This document shows positions 1-8,830 of a stretch of 37,214 bases of DNA, in pieces. Positions within the stretch are counted from its first letter, which is position 1; each line of letters starts with the position of its first letter. The position numbers and the translations under genes were made by a program. The notes below the pieces were generated by a model. That model did not search any database. It saw only the letters and a list, made by a program, of their open reading frames with translations, and was not told the DNA's origin. The stretch comes from Myxococcus sp. RHSTA-1-4 (GTDB lineage Bacteria > Myxococcota > Myxococcia > Myxococcales > Myxococcaceae): NCBI RefSeq assembly GCF_020037125.1, contig NZ_JAIQDG010000061.1, positions 1 to 37,214 of the forward strand, given 5' to 3'.

Positions 1-429
1 CGGAGGGACGGGCGGCCCAGGTGCAGCAGGGAGCCCTTTACCTCGCTCCTTGCCCGTTACAGCAACACGCTCCTAGGCATTCAGACTGGGTGAAGTCTCC
101 CTGCCCGATGTGTAGGCTCCAACGGCTCGACTCGGTGCCCACGGTGAAGCCCTCCGCGGGAGGGCGGCGCTTCCGGCCGAAGAGGGCCCACGCATGGAAG
201 AGGAACGTAAGGATGCCCCGTGCCCTGTCTGGCGTGGCGCTCGCCGCCATCGAGAACCCGGGTACCGTCACGCTCCCGAAACCGCAGCACTGACATCCGC
301 GCCAGTTGGTCTCCCGGCAGGGTTACCTCCGAACCAGGACGGGGAGCAGCGAAGAATGACGACGGACACTTTGCCGGGCTCGAGCAGCGCCCCCGTCTTC
401 AGCGCTGACTGGCAGGTCATCGCTCTCCA
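1..429. other. No supportable gene; decayed flank of an IS remnant
   Basis: Short open frames exist on both strands but none has a ribosome binding site, a recognisable domain or consistent GC3 bias. One minus-strand frame of about 77 codons (38-271) has a somewhat protein-like composition, with Trp, Phe and His spread along it, and could be a fragment of a dead gene. I cannot name it. The adjacent transposase wreck suggests the whole stretch is decaying accessory DNA. Confidence 0.4.
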
Positions 430-1140
430 CTAGGCTGGGGCGAGCTGCTTCGCAACGTAAGCGGAGACAAGAAGTTCGCCAACCAGGGCATCTTGGTGTC
501 CCACGTCGCCTCCAGTTGGCGCTGCAGCTTTGGACGTGGGCACCACACTGGGCCGCAGCGCCGTCCCTGGCGCAAGGCGCCGTGGAAGCGGACGAGGTTG
601 CTGCCGGGCGGGGGCACCAGCGCGGCAACCCGCTTCAGGAAGGTGTTCACCGGCAGCACCAAGTGCCGGGTGCCGTTAGCATGCAGGTGCATGATGGCGT
701 GCAGAGGGAAGCCCTCCAACAGGGCGCACCGAGGCTGCTTGCTGGGCGGGGACCGGACATCCATCCTCCGTTCAGCGCAGCCGTCGATGCAGCGAGTGCG
801 CTTGGTACGCCTGCTGTGCGTCCTCAGGCCCTTGCGCGGGCAGGGTCCCTCTTTTCTTCAGCAGGTGTAGCACCCGGTGACGCACCACCTGCAGCAGTCG
901 ATCCACCTCACCTTGCGCGGGCGGCGGCAACGCCTCGATGCGCACACCGCCCTCCCCGGCAAGAAGACGCCGTCCGGCACCAGCGAGTGGAAGTGAGGAG
1001 TGACCTGCAATGCCGCGCCAAAGAACTGGATGAACGACACGGCCGCGGCCTGCCCGCCACGCACGTCTTGCCGCCGTGCCCTCCGACGCTGCAGAGCGAA
1101 CACCGCGTGCAGAAAGAGGTCGGGGTCTGTACGGATTCTG
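430..1140 (-). pseudogene. IS91/IS801-family transposase, degraded remnant
   Basis: Minus-strand translation in shifting frames gives blocks typical of the 'putative transposase' domain of IS91-like rolling-circle elements. Block one (about 1100-955) contains VSFIQFFGAALQVTPHFHSL followed by VPDGVF, the conserved histidine-rich core. Block two (about 955-775) continues as GVRIEALPPPAQGEVDRLLQ after a one-base frameshift at the PGEGG junction. Block three (764-430) has PRCALLEGFPLHA, then FLKRVAALVPPP and LVRFHGALRQ, the usual C-terminal end. There is a frame change and a TGA at 772-774 between blocks two and three. Within block three, MHLHA runs straight into NGTRHLVL, so the stretch that normally carries the ERLCRY catalytic region is missing. 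The N-terminal zinc-binding part is not recognisable. The gene is therefore dead by at least two frameshifts, an internal deletion and a 5' truncation. Family identity is from remembered motifs. Confidence 0.75.
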
Positions 1141-1240
1141 TACGGACCGGGCCGGTGGCGTGCGAACGCCAGCGACGGCCCACGGTCAGTCAGAATAGGG
1201 GGTTACGGCCAAGGGTTCAGAAGGTGAGGGGCAGGGCCGG

Positions 1241-1281
1241 GATTATGAGACCGCCGCTCTAACCAGGTGAGCTACCTGGCC
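1241..1281 (-). pseudogene. Truncated tRNA-Met (CAT anticodon), 5' half only
   Basis: Read on the minus strand from 1281, the sequence has a 7-nt acceptor 5' strand (GGCCAGG), TA, a D-arm GCTC-ACCTGGTTA-GAGC, an anticodon 5' strand GCGGT and the loop CTCATAA with anticodon CAT at 1247-1245. This matches elongator tRNA-Met position for position up to about nucleotide 42. The 3' anticodon strand then reads TCCCG where a complement of GCGGT is needed, and no variable loop, T-arm (GGTTCGA) or acceptor 3' strand follows. The break lies about 100 bp from the transposase remnant. An intact copy must exist elsewhere if the cell is viable. Confidence 0.7.
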
Positions 1282-1295
1282 ACAAAGTGACGCCC

Positions 1296-1324
1296 CCTAT
1301 ACCGGGACGGGCGAGCCGCCGCAA
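1296..1324 (-). promoter_or_regulatory. Candidate sigma70 promoter of the truncated tRNA-Met
   Basis: On the minus strand TTGCGG (1324-1319), a 17-bp spacer and TATAGG (1301-1296) lie just upstream of the tRNA 5' end at 1281. That would give a leader of roughly 7 nt, normal for a tRNA gene. It suggests this was a functional tRNA locus that was cut, not a passively copied tRNA scrap. The -35 match is only partial. Confidence 0.45.
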
Positions 1325-1562
1325 GGGCTTCGAAGCGGGATAACCCCGGATGGCAGCGGACTTCTTCCGTTCCCCTGGGCAGGGGATGGGCTCCCCCTGG
1401 TGTTACCGAGCGAGCTGGTTGATGGCGACGTGAGCGAGCTAGGTGATGGGATTGAGCGGGGGCGGCAGTGCGCCGGTGTCGCTGATGGGAAGGCCGGTCA
1501 CCGAAGGCGGGGGTGGACTCGTGCGCAGGACGGACGGGCCGGCCGCGGCTCCCGCTCCCACG
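1325..1562. other. Intergenic, no gene seen
   Basis: About 240 bp between the tRNA remnant and the end of the lipoprotein gene. No frame shows a ribosome binding site or family resemblance, and I see no terminator hairpin with a T tract for the lipoprotein gene that ends at 1563 on the minus strand. Confidence 0.4.
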
Positions 1563-2207
1563 TCAGTCCCAGACGAACAGCCACTTCACGGCCTTGCCCA
1601 GGCCGTAGAACACCCAGCCCACGGGGCCGGGGCGCACGGGCCGCTGGAACTCCAGGCTCACCGTGGCCAGCGCCACCTGGTCCTCCAGCGACTCCAGCCG
1701 GGCCTTGAGGGACTCGTACTCCGCGGTGACGCGCTCCAGCTCCTTCTCCACGCGGAGGGTGTCCTCCACGGTGACGGCCCGCTGCAGCAACTCCAGGTAG
1801 CGCTCCCGGACCCGCTCCAGGTTGGCCAGCCGGACCTTCAGGTCCTGGTGCGCCTCCGTCACGTCGTCGGCCGTCACCGTCTGCCGGGCCACCGTGCCCA
1901 GCCCGGGGACAGCCCCCAGGAATACGTCCAGGCGCTCCGCGGGCACGCGCACCGTGGCCGACTCGGACGTGACGCGCTGGGCGTAGCCCCCGTGCGCCTT
2001 CGCCAGGGACACGGCCTGCGGGGGGCCCTGGTCCGGGTCCTCGCGCTCCAGCTCCACCGTGGCGGTGCGGATGATGGACCGGTCCGCCTCGAGCGCCCCC
2101 GGAGCCCCACCCGTGACGGACATCATCCTGTCCCGGGATTGGACCGACGGCTTCGCGCTGGAACAGGCGGCGAGGACGAAGAACGAGGCGAGCAGGAGGG
2201 GGCGCAC
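1563..2207 (-). CDS. DUF4349-type lipoprotein
   Basis: A 214-residue predicted lipoprotein. The N-terminus is a short signal peptide ending in the lipobox LAAC (Cys15), so the mature protein should be lipid-anchored. Residues about 40-200 fit the DUF4349 family: a beta-rich N-terminal half (RSIIRTATVELEREDPDQ), a central segment with coiled-coil character (ERVRERYLELLQRAVTVEDT, then ELERVTAEYESLKARLESLE) and a C-terminal FQRP segment. In this family the C-terminus usually ends in a membrane helix; here the last 20 residues (GWVFYGLGKAVKWLFVW) are hydrophobic and amphipathic. The start is GTG at 2207, preceded on the minus strand by AAAGGA at about 6 bp. The role of DUF4349 proteins is unknown. 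The next gene on the same strand starts at 2530. Confidence 0.8.
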   Translation of the reverse strand: MRPLLLASFFVLAACSSAKPSVQSRDRMMSVTGGAPGALEADRSIIRTATVELEREDPDQGPPQAVSLAKAHGGYAQRVTSESATVRVPAERLDVFLGAVPGLGTVARQTVTADDVTEAHQDLKVRLANLERVRERYLELLQRAVTVEDTLRVEKELERVTAEYESLKARLESLEDQVALATVSLEFQRPVRPGPVGWVFYGLGKAVKWLFVWD

Positions 2208-2326
2208 GGAGTTCCTTTCAAGGGAGGGCGTGACGGGTGCCCTCCAGGGACGCGCGCGCGGGGCCCGCGGTTCCGTACTCGCACGCGGGCGGGGTGAAGC
2301 GGTTCAGCGAGGGGAGGAGCGAGGCT

Positions 2327-2530
2327 TCAGGAAGGCCGCGCCGCCGGGACGGGGCCAGGGGGCGCGCCGTCACCCTCGTAGTAGATGCTGGCGCTGCTCT
2401 TCCCGTAGACGACGAGCACCCGATCACTCTGCTCCAGCAGGTCGGAAGCCTTCTCCGTGGCCTTGCGAACCAGGGCGTCGAACTCTCCCGAGCGCTGTTT
2501 GTTACCCGCCCGGACTGTCACGACTGGCAT
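2327..2530 (-). CDS. Small conserved-looking hypothetical protein (67 aa)
   Basis: Begins MPVVTVRAGNKQRSGEFDAL and continues with an alpha-helical stretch (VRKATEKASDLLEQSDRVLV), a short beta-like VVYGKSSASIYYEG and a Pro/Ala-rich tail. I do not recognise the family. The ATG at 2530 is chosen because AGGAG lies about 10 bp upstream on the minus strand; the frame stays open further 5' but without a binding site and with low-complexity residues. A promoter-like TTGTCA-N18-TATGAC sits at 2643-2614. The gene is 119 bp upstream of the DUF4349 lipoprotein on the same strand and could be co-transcribed with it. No signal peptide or membrane segment is present, so it should be cytoplasmic. Codon bias is typical of neighbouring genes. 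Confidence 0.6.
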   Translation of the reverse strand: MPVVTVRAGNKQRSGEFDALVRKATEKASDLLEQSDRVLVVYGKSSASIYYEGDGAPPGPVPAARPS

Positions 2531-2613
2531 GCGGTGTCCCGCTCCTTGTGTCCCGCGGCGGGTGGTTCCGGTTGGGGGACCCGGCCCCGTGCCCATCCGC
2601 AGGTAACGGGCGT

Positions 2614-2643
2614 GTCATAGCCAACGGAACACTTCGTTGACAA
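2614..2643 (-). promoter_or_regulatory. Candidate sigma70 promoter for the 2530 gene
   Basis: On the minus strand TTGTCA (2643-2638; 5 of 6 consensus matches) is separated by 18 bp from TATGAC (2619-2614; 4 of 6). Transcription would start near 2606, leaving a leader of about 75 nt. Found by eye only. Confidence 0.4.
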
Positions 2644-2673
2644 GCGCCCCGCACCGTGGCGGGAAGGGAGGCC

Positions 2674-3276
2674 ATGAACCGCAAGCTCCCTGTTTTGCTG
2701 GTTTTTTCGCTTACCCTGGCCTCCGTCGCCAGCGCTCAGACGACGCGCCCGCCCGAGCACCGCTCGCCGACGCCGGCCTGGCTGCCCCGGGGCGTCTTCC
2801 TGGGCGCCACGGCCCGTGAAGACGTCATCACTCCCCGGCTGAAGGTGCAGTGGCAGTTCACCTTCCTCCAGGAGCGCAAGGATGCCTTCGCCCTCCTGCT
2901 GGAGGGCAGCCTCGGGTGGGCGTCCTCGTTTCCGGACCCGGATCCGAACGAGCCGCGGACGCTCATCGGCTCCTACTATGAGCACTCCGCCCAGGTGGGT
3001 GTCGGCTACCGCAACCACCTGCCGGGCAGCGTCCACTGGGGCTTCCAGGTGACGGGGGGCCCCGTCTTCTATGGCGCCCACTTCGACGGGGGCACCCCGG
3101 CGGACCACCGCACCGCCGGCATCCTCGAGGGCCGCGTCCACCTGGGCTACCAGTGGGGGGCGACGGCCGTGGGCGCCGCGGTGGGGTACGCCGAACCCTT
3201 TGGCCTCAAGCGCCGCAGCCTCGGGCGCTATTTCGTGGGTGGCCCGATGTTCGGGTTGTTCATGGATTGGCGATAG
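2674..3276 (+). CDS. Predicted secreted outer-membrane barrel protein
   Basis: A 200-residue protein starting MNRKLPVLLVFSLTLASVAS with a clear signal peptide and a likely cleavage after the following Ala (SVASA/QTT). The mature part has alternating polar and hydrophobic strands rich in Gly and aromatic residues (QVGVGYRNHLPGSVHWGFQV, GRVHLGYQWGATAVGAAVGY) and ends in a short strand finishing MFGLFMDWR. This is the pattern of a small outer-membrane beta-barrel of about 8 strands. No family name can be given. The frame opens earlier at 2656, but the ATG at 2674 has GGGAGG about 5 bp upstream and starts directly with the signal peptide n-region, so it is preferred. The next gene starts 48 bp downstream. 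Confidence 0.7.
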   Translation: MNRKLPVLLVFSLTLASVASAQTTRPPEHRSPTPAWLPRGVFLGATAREDVITPRLKVQWQFTFLQERKDAFALLLEGSLGWASSFPDPDPNEPRTLIGSYYEHSAQVGVGYRNHLPGSVHWGFQVTGGPVFYGAHFDGGTPADHRTAGILEGRVHLGYQWGATAVGAAVGYAEPFGLKRRSLGRYFVGGPMFGLFMDWR

Positions 3277-3324
3277 GGACTCCGCGTAGAGTCCGCCGTG
3301 CGGCCCCCATCCCGCACTCCGAGT

Positions 3325-3837
3325 ATGTCCGAGCTGCTCAGCACCCATGCCTCGCGGTTCCTGCGCAATCGCGGCGAGTTCCAGCGAGGCCTGCCGCCCG
3401 CGTTGCTCGTCTTCACACCGTCCCCGCTCACCCGGGGGTGCCAGTTGGAGGAGGAGTACCGGCTGAAGACGGTGACGAACGCGGGGGCGCCCACGCTGGG
3501 GGTGAGCGAGTCGGTGGTGTTCCCGGTGGTGAAGTCGCGGACGAACGCCTTCGGCCGGGGCATCACCGTGGGGCGTACGGGCAACAACGACGTGGTGCTG
3601 GAGGACGGCAGTGTGTCCCGCTTTCACGCGTGGTTCACCCGGGAGGAGGGGCAGGAGGGCCTGCTGCTGACGGACGCCGGCTCCAAGAATGGCTCCTGGG
3701 TGGGCGGGGCGCGACTCACCCCACGCCGGGCGGTCCCCGTGGAGGATGGAGCCCGCCTGCGCTTCGGGCAGGTCGAGGTGGCGTTCTACACGGCAAGCGG
3801 CTTTGTCCGGATGCTGTCCGTGAGGATGGCTCCCTGA
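3325..3837 (+). CDS. FHA-domain protein
   Basis: About 170 residues. Residues ~55-150 form a forkhead-associated domain, a phosphothreonine-binding module. The key motifs are present in order: GR within ITVGRTGNNDVVL (83-84), SRFH (98-101), the KNGS turn (121-124) and a closing beta strand LRFGQVEVAF. The N-terminal ~50 residues are not assigned. There is no membrane segment or kinase domain, so it is a stand-alone phosphopeptide reader in the cytoplasm. It lies 70 bp upstream of a PP2C-type phosphatase on the same strand, which suggests a shared Ser/Thr phosphorylation circuit (inference). The start is uncertain: GTG at 3298 is also in frame, but neither has a strong binding site. Confidence 0.85.
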   Translation: MSELLSTHASRFLRNRGEFQRGLPPALLVFTPSPLTRGCQLEEEYRLKTVTNAGAPTLGVSESVVFPVVKSRTNAFGRGITVGRTGNNDVVLEDGSVSRFHAWFTREEGQEGLLLTDAGSKNGSWVGGARLTPRRAVPVEDGARLRFGQVEVAFYTASGFVRMLSVRMAP

Positions 3838-3907
3838 GCCTTGCCACGTCTTCGGCGGCCTGCGTAACGTGCGGAGTCGCCCTCTGTCACACACGGGAGT
3901 GTTCGCG

Positions 3908-5182
<1,275 letters not shown>

Positions 5183-5285
5183 GGAGCGCCCCATGAGCCC
5201 GCGTCCCCCGAAGTCCCCTCGCGCACTGTCCGCTCCTCGTCAGACGGCCCGCGTACGCTCGCGGCGTTCGATTTCTGGAGGACGC

Positions 5286-5687
5286 ATGGCGAGGGCGGTG
5301 GGCGGGGATGTTTTCGTGCGGCTGCTGGGCGAGGTGGCGGAGCTGAGGGAGGAGCTGCGGGGGACCCAGAAGGACGTGAAGAGCCTCTCGTCCGACATGG
5401 GGGCCATGAAGGCCGAGGTAGGGGCCATGAAGGCCAACATGGCGGCCCTGCGGGCCAACATGGAGTCCATGATGGGCACCATCGACTCCATGTTGGACAC
5501 GATGGAGACCATGACGGGCACCATGGAGTCCATGACGGCACGGCTGCACACCATGGAGGGGCGCTTCCAGCGGATGGACGCCCATGCGGGCCGCATGGCA
5601 CGGCTGCTGGGCACCCTGGCGGAGTCCACCAACGAGCGCTTCGAGCGGGTGGAGAAGCGGCTGGACGCGCTCGAGGACAAGCACTAG
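5286..5687 (+). CDS. Met-rich coiled-coil hypothetical protein
   Basis: 133 residues, cytoplasmic by absence of a signal or membrane segment. After MARAVGGDVFVRLLGEVAEL the chain is one long predicted coiled coil built from degenerate 7-residue units: MGAMKAE, VGAMKAN, MAALRAN, MESMMGT, then IDSMLDT, METMTGT, MESMTAR. Hydrophobic heptad positions are mainly Met and Leu, an unusually high Met content. The C-terminal part (NERFERVEKRLDALEDKH) resembles the ends of many bacterial coiled-coil proteins. The start at 5286 has GGAGG 5 bp upstream; the frame is open from 5193 but that leader is Arg/Pro-rich and lacks support. It lies 103 bp after the phosphatase gene on the same strand and might be co-transcribed. 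No function can be assigned. Confidence 0.7.
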   Translation: MARAVGGDVFVRLLGEVAELREELRGTQKDVKSLSSDMGAMKAEVGAMKANMAALRANMESMMGTIDSMLDTMETMTGTMESMTARLHTMEGRFQRMDAHAGRMARLLGTLAESTNERFERVEKRLDALEDKH

Positions 5688-5795
5688 CGCGGCCCGGCCA
5701 CCCGGGGAGCGTCCGGGAAAGGACGAGCCCGGAATTTCCAGCGGGAATCGTCCGTTCCCGGCCCGTCCGCGGGCTATGGTCCGCGGTGCGTGCGC

Positions 5796-8768
5796 ATGCG
5801 CAACTGGCTCATCATAGGGGTGGTGGCGGCCCTGCTGGTGGCCGGAGCGGCCTGGCTCTGGCCGGGCTCCGCCTCCGGGCTCCGGCCCCCGGCCTCGTCC
5901 GGAAAGGCGCCGGCCGCGCCGCTGCCGGAGTTCTCCGCCGTGGAGGTGTCATCCGGAGCGAACGAGGGGCTCACCCTCACCGGACGGGTGCTGGACTCCG
6001 CGGGACGTCCGGTGGCGGGCGCCGAGGTGTTCCTGGCGTCCAGCGCGGAGAAGACGCTCGCGGACGTGCGCTGTGACGAGTGCGGGCAGGCGCTGCTGTC
6101 CTGCCCGGCGCGAGAGACGGCGCTGCACACGCTGGCCTTCTTCGAGCATCACCACGGATTTCTCACCCCGCGCGCCACGGCGAGCACGGACGCGCAGGGG
6201 CGCTTCCGCTTCGAGCACCTGGCGGGTGTCTCCTTCTCCCTCTGGGCGAAGGCGCCCGGCCTGGGCGTGGCGCTGCGGGAGCGGGCCGCGCCCGGGGACC
6301 CGGTGGAGCTGTACCTGCCGTCCCTGCGAAGCATTGGCGGGCAGGTGGTGGACGACGCGGGCCAGCCGCTCCGGGGCGCGCGGGTCCACGCCGTGTCGCG
6401 CCGCGTGCCGCTGCCCTTCGACGCGGTGGCCGGCCCCGACGGCGTCTTCTCCCTGGAGGGCCTGGGCGAGGGCCCCTTCTACGTGGTGGCCACGGCGGAG
6501 GGCTACCTGCCCGCGGTGGAGTCGCGGGTGGAGGCGGGCCCTCAGCCCGTGCGCCTGAAGCTGACGCCCGAGCGCACGCTGGAGGTCCGCGTCACCCGGA
6601 ACGGTGCCCCCGCGGCGGCCACGGTGCGGCTTCGCGGGGACCACCTGGCGCGCGAGCAGCGCACGGAAGGCGAGCCGCTGCGCTTCACCGGCCTGTACCC
6701 GGACGAGGTGGTGGTGACGGCCGAGGCGCCCGGGCTGGGGGCCGCGCCGCGCACGCTGACCCTGGACGCGCGCGTCACCCAGGTGACGCTGGAGCTCGAA
6801 GTGGCGGGGAAGCTGCTCGTCACCGTGATGGACGAGGCGGGGGAGCCCGTGCCCAACCCGGAGTTGCTGCTGCGCACGGCCGGGGGCGACCTCATCCGCC
6901 GCGAGCGCGGGGCCACGGGCGCGATGGTGGAGCTGGGCCCGTTGGCCGCCGGCGACTACGTGCTGCACGGCCAGGCGGAGGGCTTCCGCGACGCGCAGCT
7001 CCCGGCGCGTGTCATCGCCGGCGAGACGACGCTGGAGCTGGAGATGGAGCGCGCCACGCTCATCTCTGGCCAGGTGCTGGACGAGTACGGACGGCCCGCG
7101 CCGCGCGTGTCCGTGCTGGTGCAGCCCACCGGAGAGACAGTGCTGGCGGACGCGGACGGGCGCTTCGCGGCGCCGGTGCCCACGCCGGGCCTGTACGAGC
7201 TGCACGCGCACCACTCGGAGTGGGGCGGCGGGCAGGTGAAGGTGACGGCGCCAGCCAGCGGGGTGCAGCTCGCCCTGGAGCCTCGGGCCGCGCTGGAGGT
7301 GACGGTGTCGTCCGCCGGCCGCCGCGTGGAGGGCGCGGACGTGGTGTTGTGGGTGGAGCAGGAAGGCATCTTCCGGAGTGACCGTGCCTCGGGCTCGGAT
7401 GGCGTGGTGCCCATGCGCGGCATGCCGGCGGGGACGTACTGGATGGTGGCGTCACACCCGGACTACCTGCCGTCGGACCGCAAGCAGGTGACGCTGGAGG
7501 ACGGACAGACGCTGAAGCTGGAGGCGGAGCTCAAGCCCGGCGCGCCGCTGAGCGGCGAGGTGGTGGACGGGCAGGGCGCTCCGGTGGAAGGGGCCACGCT
7601 GGTGGTGGTGCCTCGCGGCGCGGAGCCGGTGCAGAGCGACGCGCGTGGCCACTTCGAGTTCCGCTCGCTGCGGCCGGACCGCGGCTACCGGCTGGAGGCG
7701 AAGCACCCGGGCTACGACCAGGTGGAGCGCGCCGAGGGCAAGGCGGGCGGGCCCCCGGTGCGGGTGGTGCTCAAGCGCCGCAACGTCTTCCGCGGCCGCG
7801 TCATGGGAGATGACGGCGCGCCGGTGCGCCGCTACCGCGTGGACGAGCACGAGGTGAACAGTCCGGACGGCCGCTTCGAGCTGCCGCTGCCCGTCGCGGG
7901 AGACCGCATCATCGCGGCGGTGGATGCGCCGGGCTACGAGCCGATGATGGTGGACCGCCCGGCGTCGCCGGACCTGGGTGACCTGGTGCTGGAGAAGCTG
8001 CCCAGCGTCTCGGGGCTCGTGCGTGACGAGGGCGGCACGCCGGTGGCGGACGCCGTGGTGACGTGTGACGTGTGCGACGAGTCCGTGCTGACGGGCCCGG
8101 ACGGGCGCTTCTCGCTGGCCAGCCCGCCCTACGTGCCGCGCTTCTCCATGACGGCGCGCAAGGGCCGGCTGAGCGGGACTCAGTCCCTGGAGCGCGGCGC
8201 GCGTGGCCCCGTGGAGCTGACGCTGCGGCAGGCGACGCGGCTGAGCGGCCGGGTGTACCAGGCGGATGGGCGCCCCGCGGCGGGCGTCGAGGTCGAGGCG
8301 GTGAACGGAGACCGCAGTGAGCCGCTCACCATCGTCACCGGACCGGACGGCGGCTACAGCGTGGAGGTGGCGCCGGGGAACTACCGCTTCATCCTGGGCC
8401 CCAACGGCGAGTTCTCCGGTGAGGTGGGGCTGGTGGTGCAGGTGGGCGGCACCGACATGCGCCTGGACCTGGGCCCCGCGCCGGGCACGGCGTCCCTCAC
8501 CGTGCAGCTCAAGCCCGAGCGCGGCAAGGCGCTGTGGGTGGTTGCGGGCGAGGTGGGGGACGTGGGCAATCCACCGGCCACGGCGCTGATGCGCTCGCGC
8601 TGGGCGCAGCTCGTGTACCAGCCGCGCGGGGAGCAGGTGGTGTTCAACGGGCTGCCGCCGGGCCGCTACACGCTGGTATGGGGCCACTTCCACGTGGAGA
8701 CGCCCGGAGGGCCGGAGATTCGCGTGGTGGACGTGCCCTCCCGTGGCGAGGTGGCCCTGGGGCGCTGA
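5796..8768 (+). CDS. Large membrane-anchored protein of carboxypeptidase-regulatory-like repeats
   Basis: About 990 residues. MRNWLIIGVVAALLVAGAAW is an uncleaved signal anchor or signal peptide, so the rest lies outside the inner membrane. From residue ~55 to the end the chain is a string of roughly ten Ig-like beta units of ~80-95 residues of the carboxypeptidase D regulatory type, each showing G-x-V-x-D-x-x-G-x-P-V-x-G-A-x-V and ending near a DGRF or GYR turn (for example SGEVVDGQGAPVEGATLVVV). No protease or other catalytic domain is visible. Two CDxC motifs stand out: CDECGQ with a nearby third Cys in unit one, and CDVCDE around residue 755. Proteins of this kind are numerous in myxobacteria and usually thought to act in adhesion or surface structure; that is family knowledge only. 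GTG at 5790 is an alternative start. Confidence 0.85.
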   Translation: MRNWLIIGVVAALLVAGAAWLWPGSASGLRPPASSGKAPAAPLPEFSAVEVSSGANEGLTLTGRVLDSAGRPVAGAEVFLASSAEKTLADVRCDECGQALLSCPARETALHTLAFFEHHHGFLTPRATASTDAQGRFRFEHLAGVSFSLWAKAPGLGVALRERAAPGDPVELYLPSLRSIGGQVVDDAGQPLRGARVHAVSRRVPLPFDAVAGPDGVFSLEGLGEGPFYVVATAEGYLPAVESRVEAGPQPVRLKLTPERTLEVRVTRNGAPAAATVRLRGDHLAREQRTEGEPLRFTGLYPDEVVVTAEAPGLGAAPRTLTLDARVTQVTLELEVAGKLLVTVMDEAGEPVPNPELLLRTAGGDLIRRERGATGAMVELGPLAAGDYVLHGQAEGFRDAQLPARVIAGETTLELEMERATLISGQVLDEYGRPAPRVSVLVQPTGETVLADADGRFAAPVPTPGLYELHAHHSEWGGGQVKVTAPASGVQLALEPRAALEVTVSSAGRRVEGADVVLWVEQEGIFRSDRASGSDGVVPMRGMPAGTYWMVASHPDYLPSDRKQVTLEDGQTLKLEAELKPGAPLSGEVVDGQGAPVEGATLVVVPRGAEPVQSDARGHFEFRSLRPDRGYRLEAKHPGYDQVERAEGKAGGPPVRVVLKRRNVFRGRVMGDDGAPVRRYRVDEHEVNSPDGRFELPLPVAGDRIIAAVDAPGYEPMMVDRPASPDLGDLVLEKLPSVSGLVRDEGGTPVADAVVTCDVCDESVLTGPDGRFSLASPPYVPRFSMTARKGRLSGTQSLERGARGPVELTLRQATRLSGRVYQADGRPAAGVEVEAVNGDRSEPLTIVTGPDGGYSVEVAPGNYRFILGPNGEFSGEVGLVVQVGGTDMRLDLGPAPGTASLTVQLKPERGKALWVVAGEVGDVGNPPATALMRSRWAQLVYQPRGEQVVFNGLPPGRYTLVWGHFHVETPGGPEIRVVDVPSRGEVALGR

Positions 8769-8830
8769 GGCGGCCGCCTCGCCATGCGTCCCGGGTTGCG
8801 AGCCTGCGGGCGGGCGCATTAGGAAGCCGC

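Noticed and set aside
38..271. Protein-like short frame on the minus strand
   Set aside because: Composition is suggestive, but there is no binding site, no family match and it sits in decayed DNA.
516..1262. Open frame of about 250 codons on the plus strand
   Set aside because: It lies antisense to the transposase remnant, whose motifs read on the minus strand in several frames.
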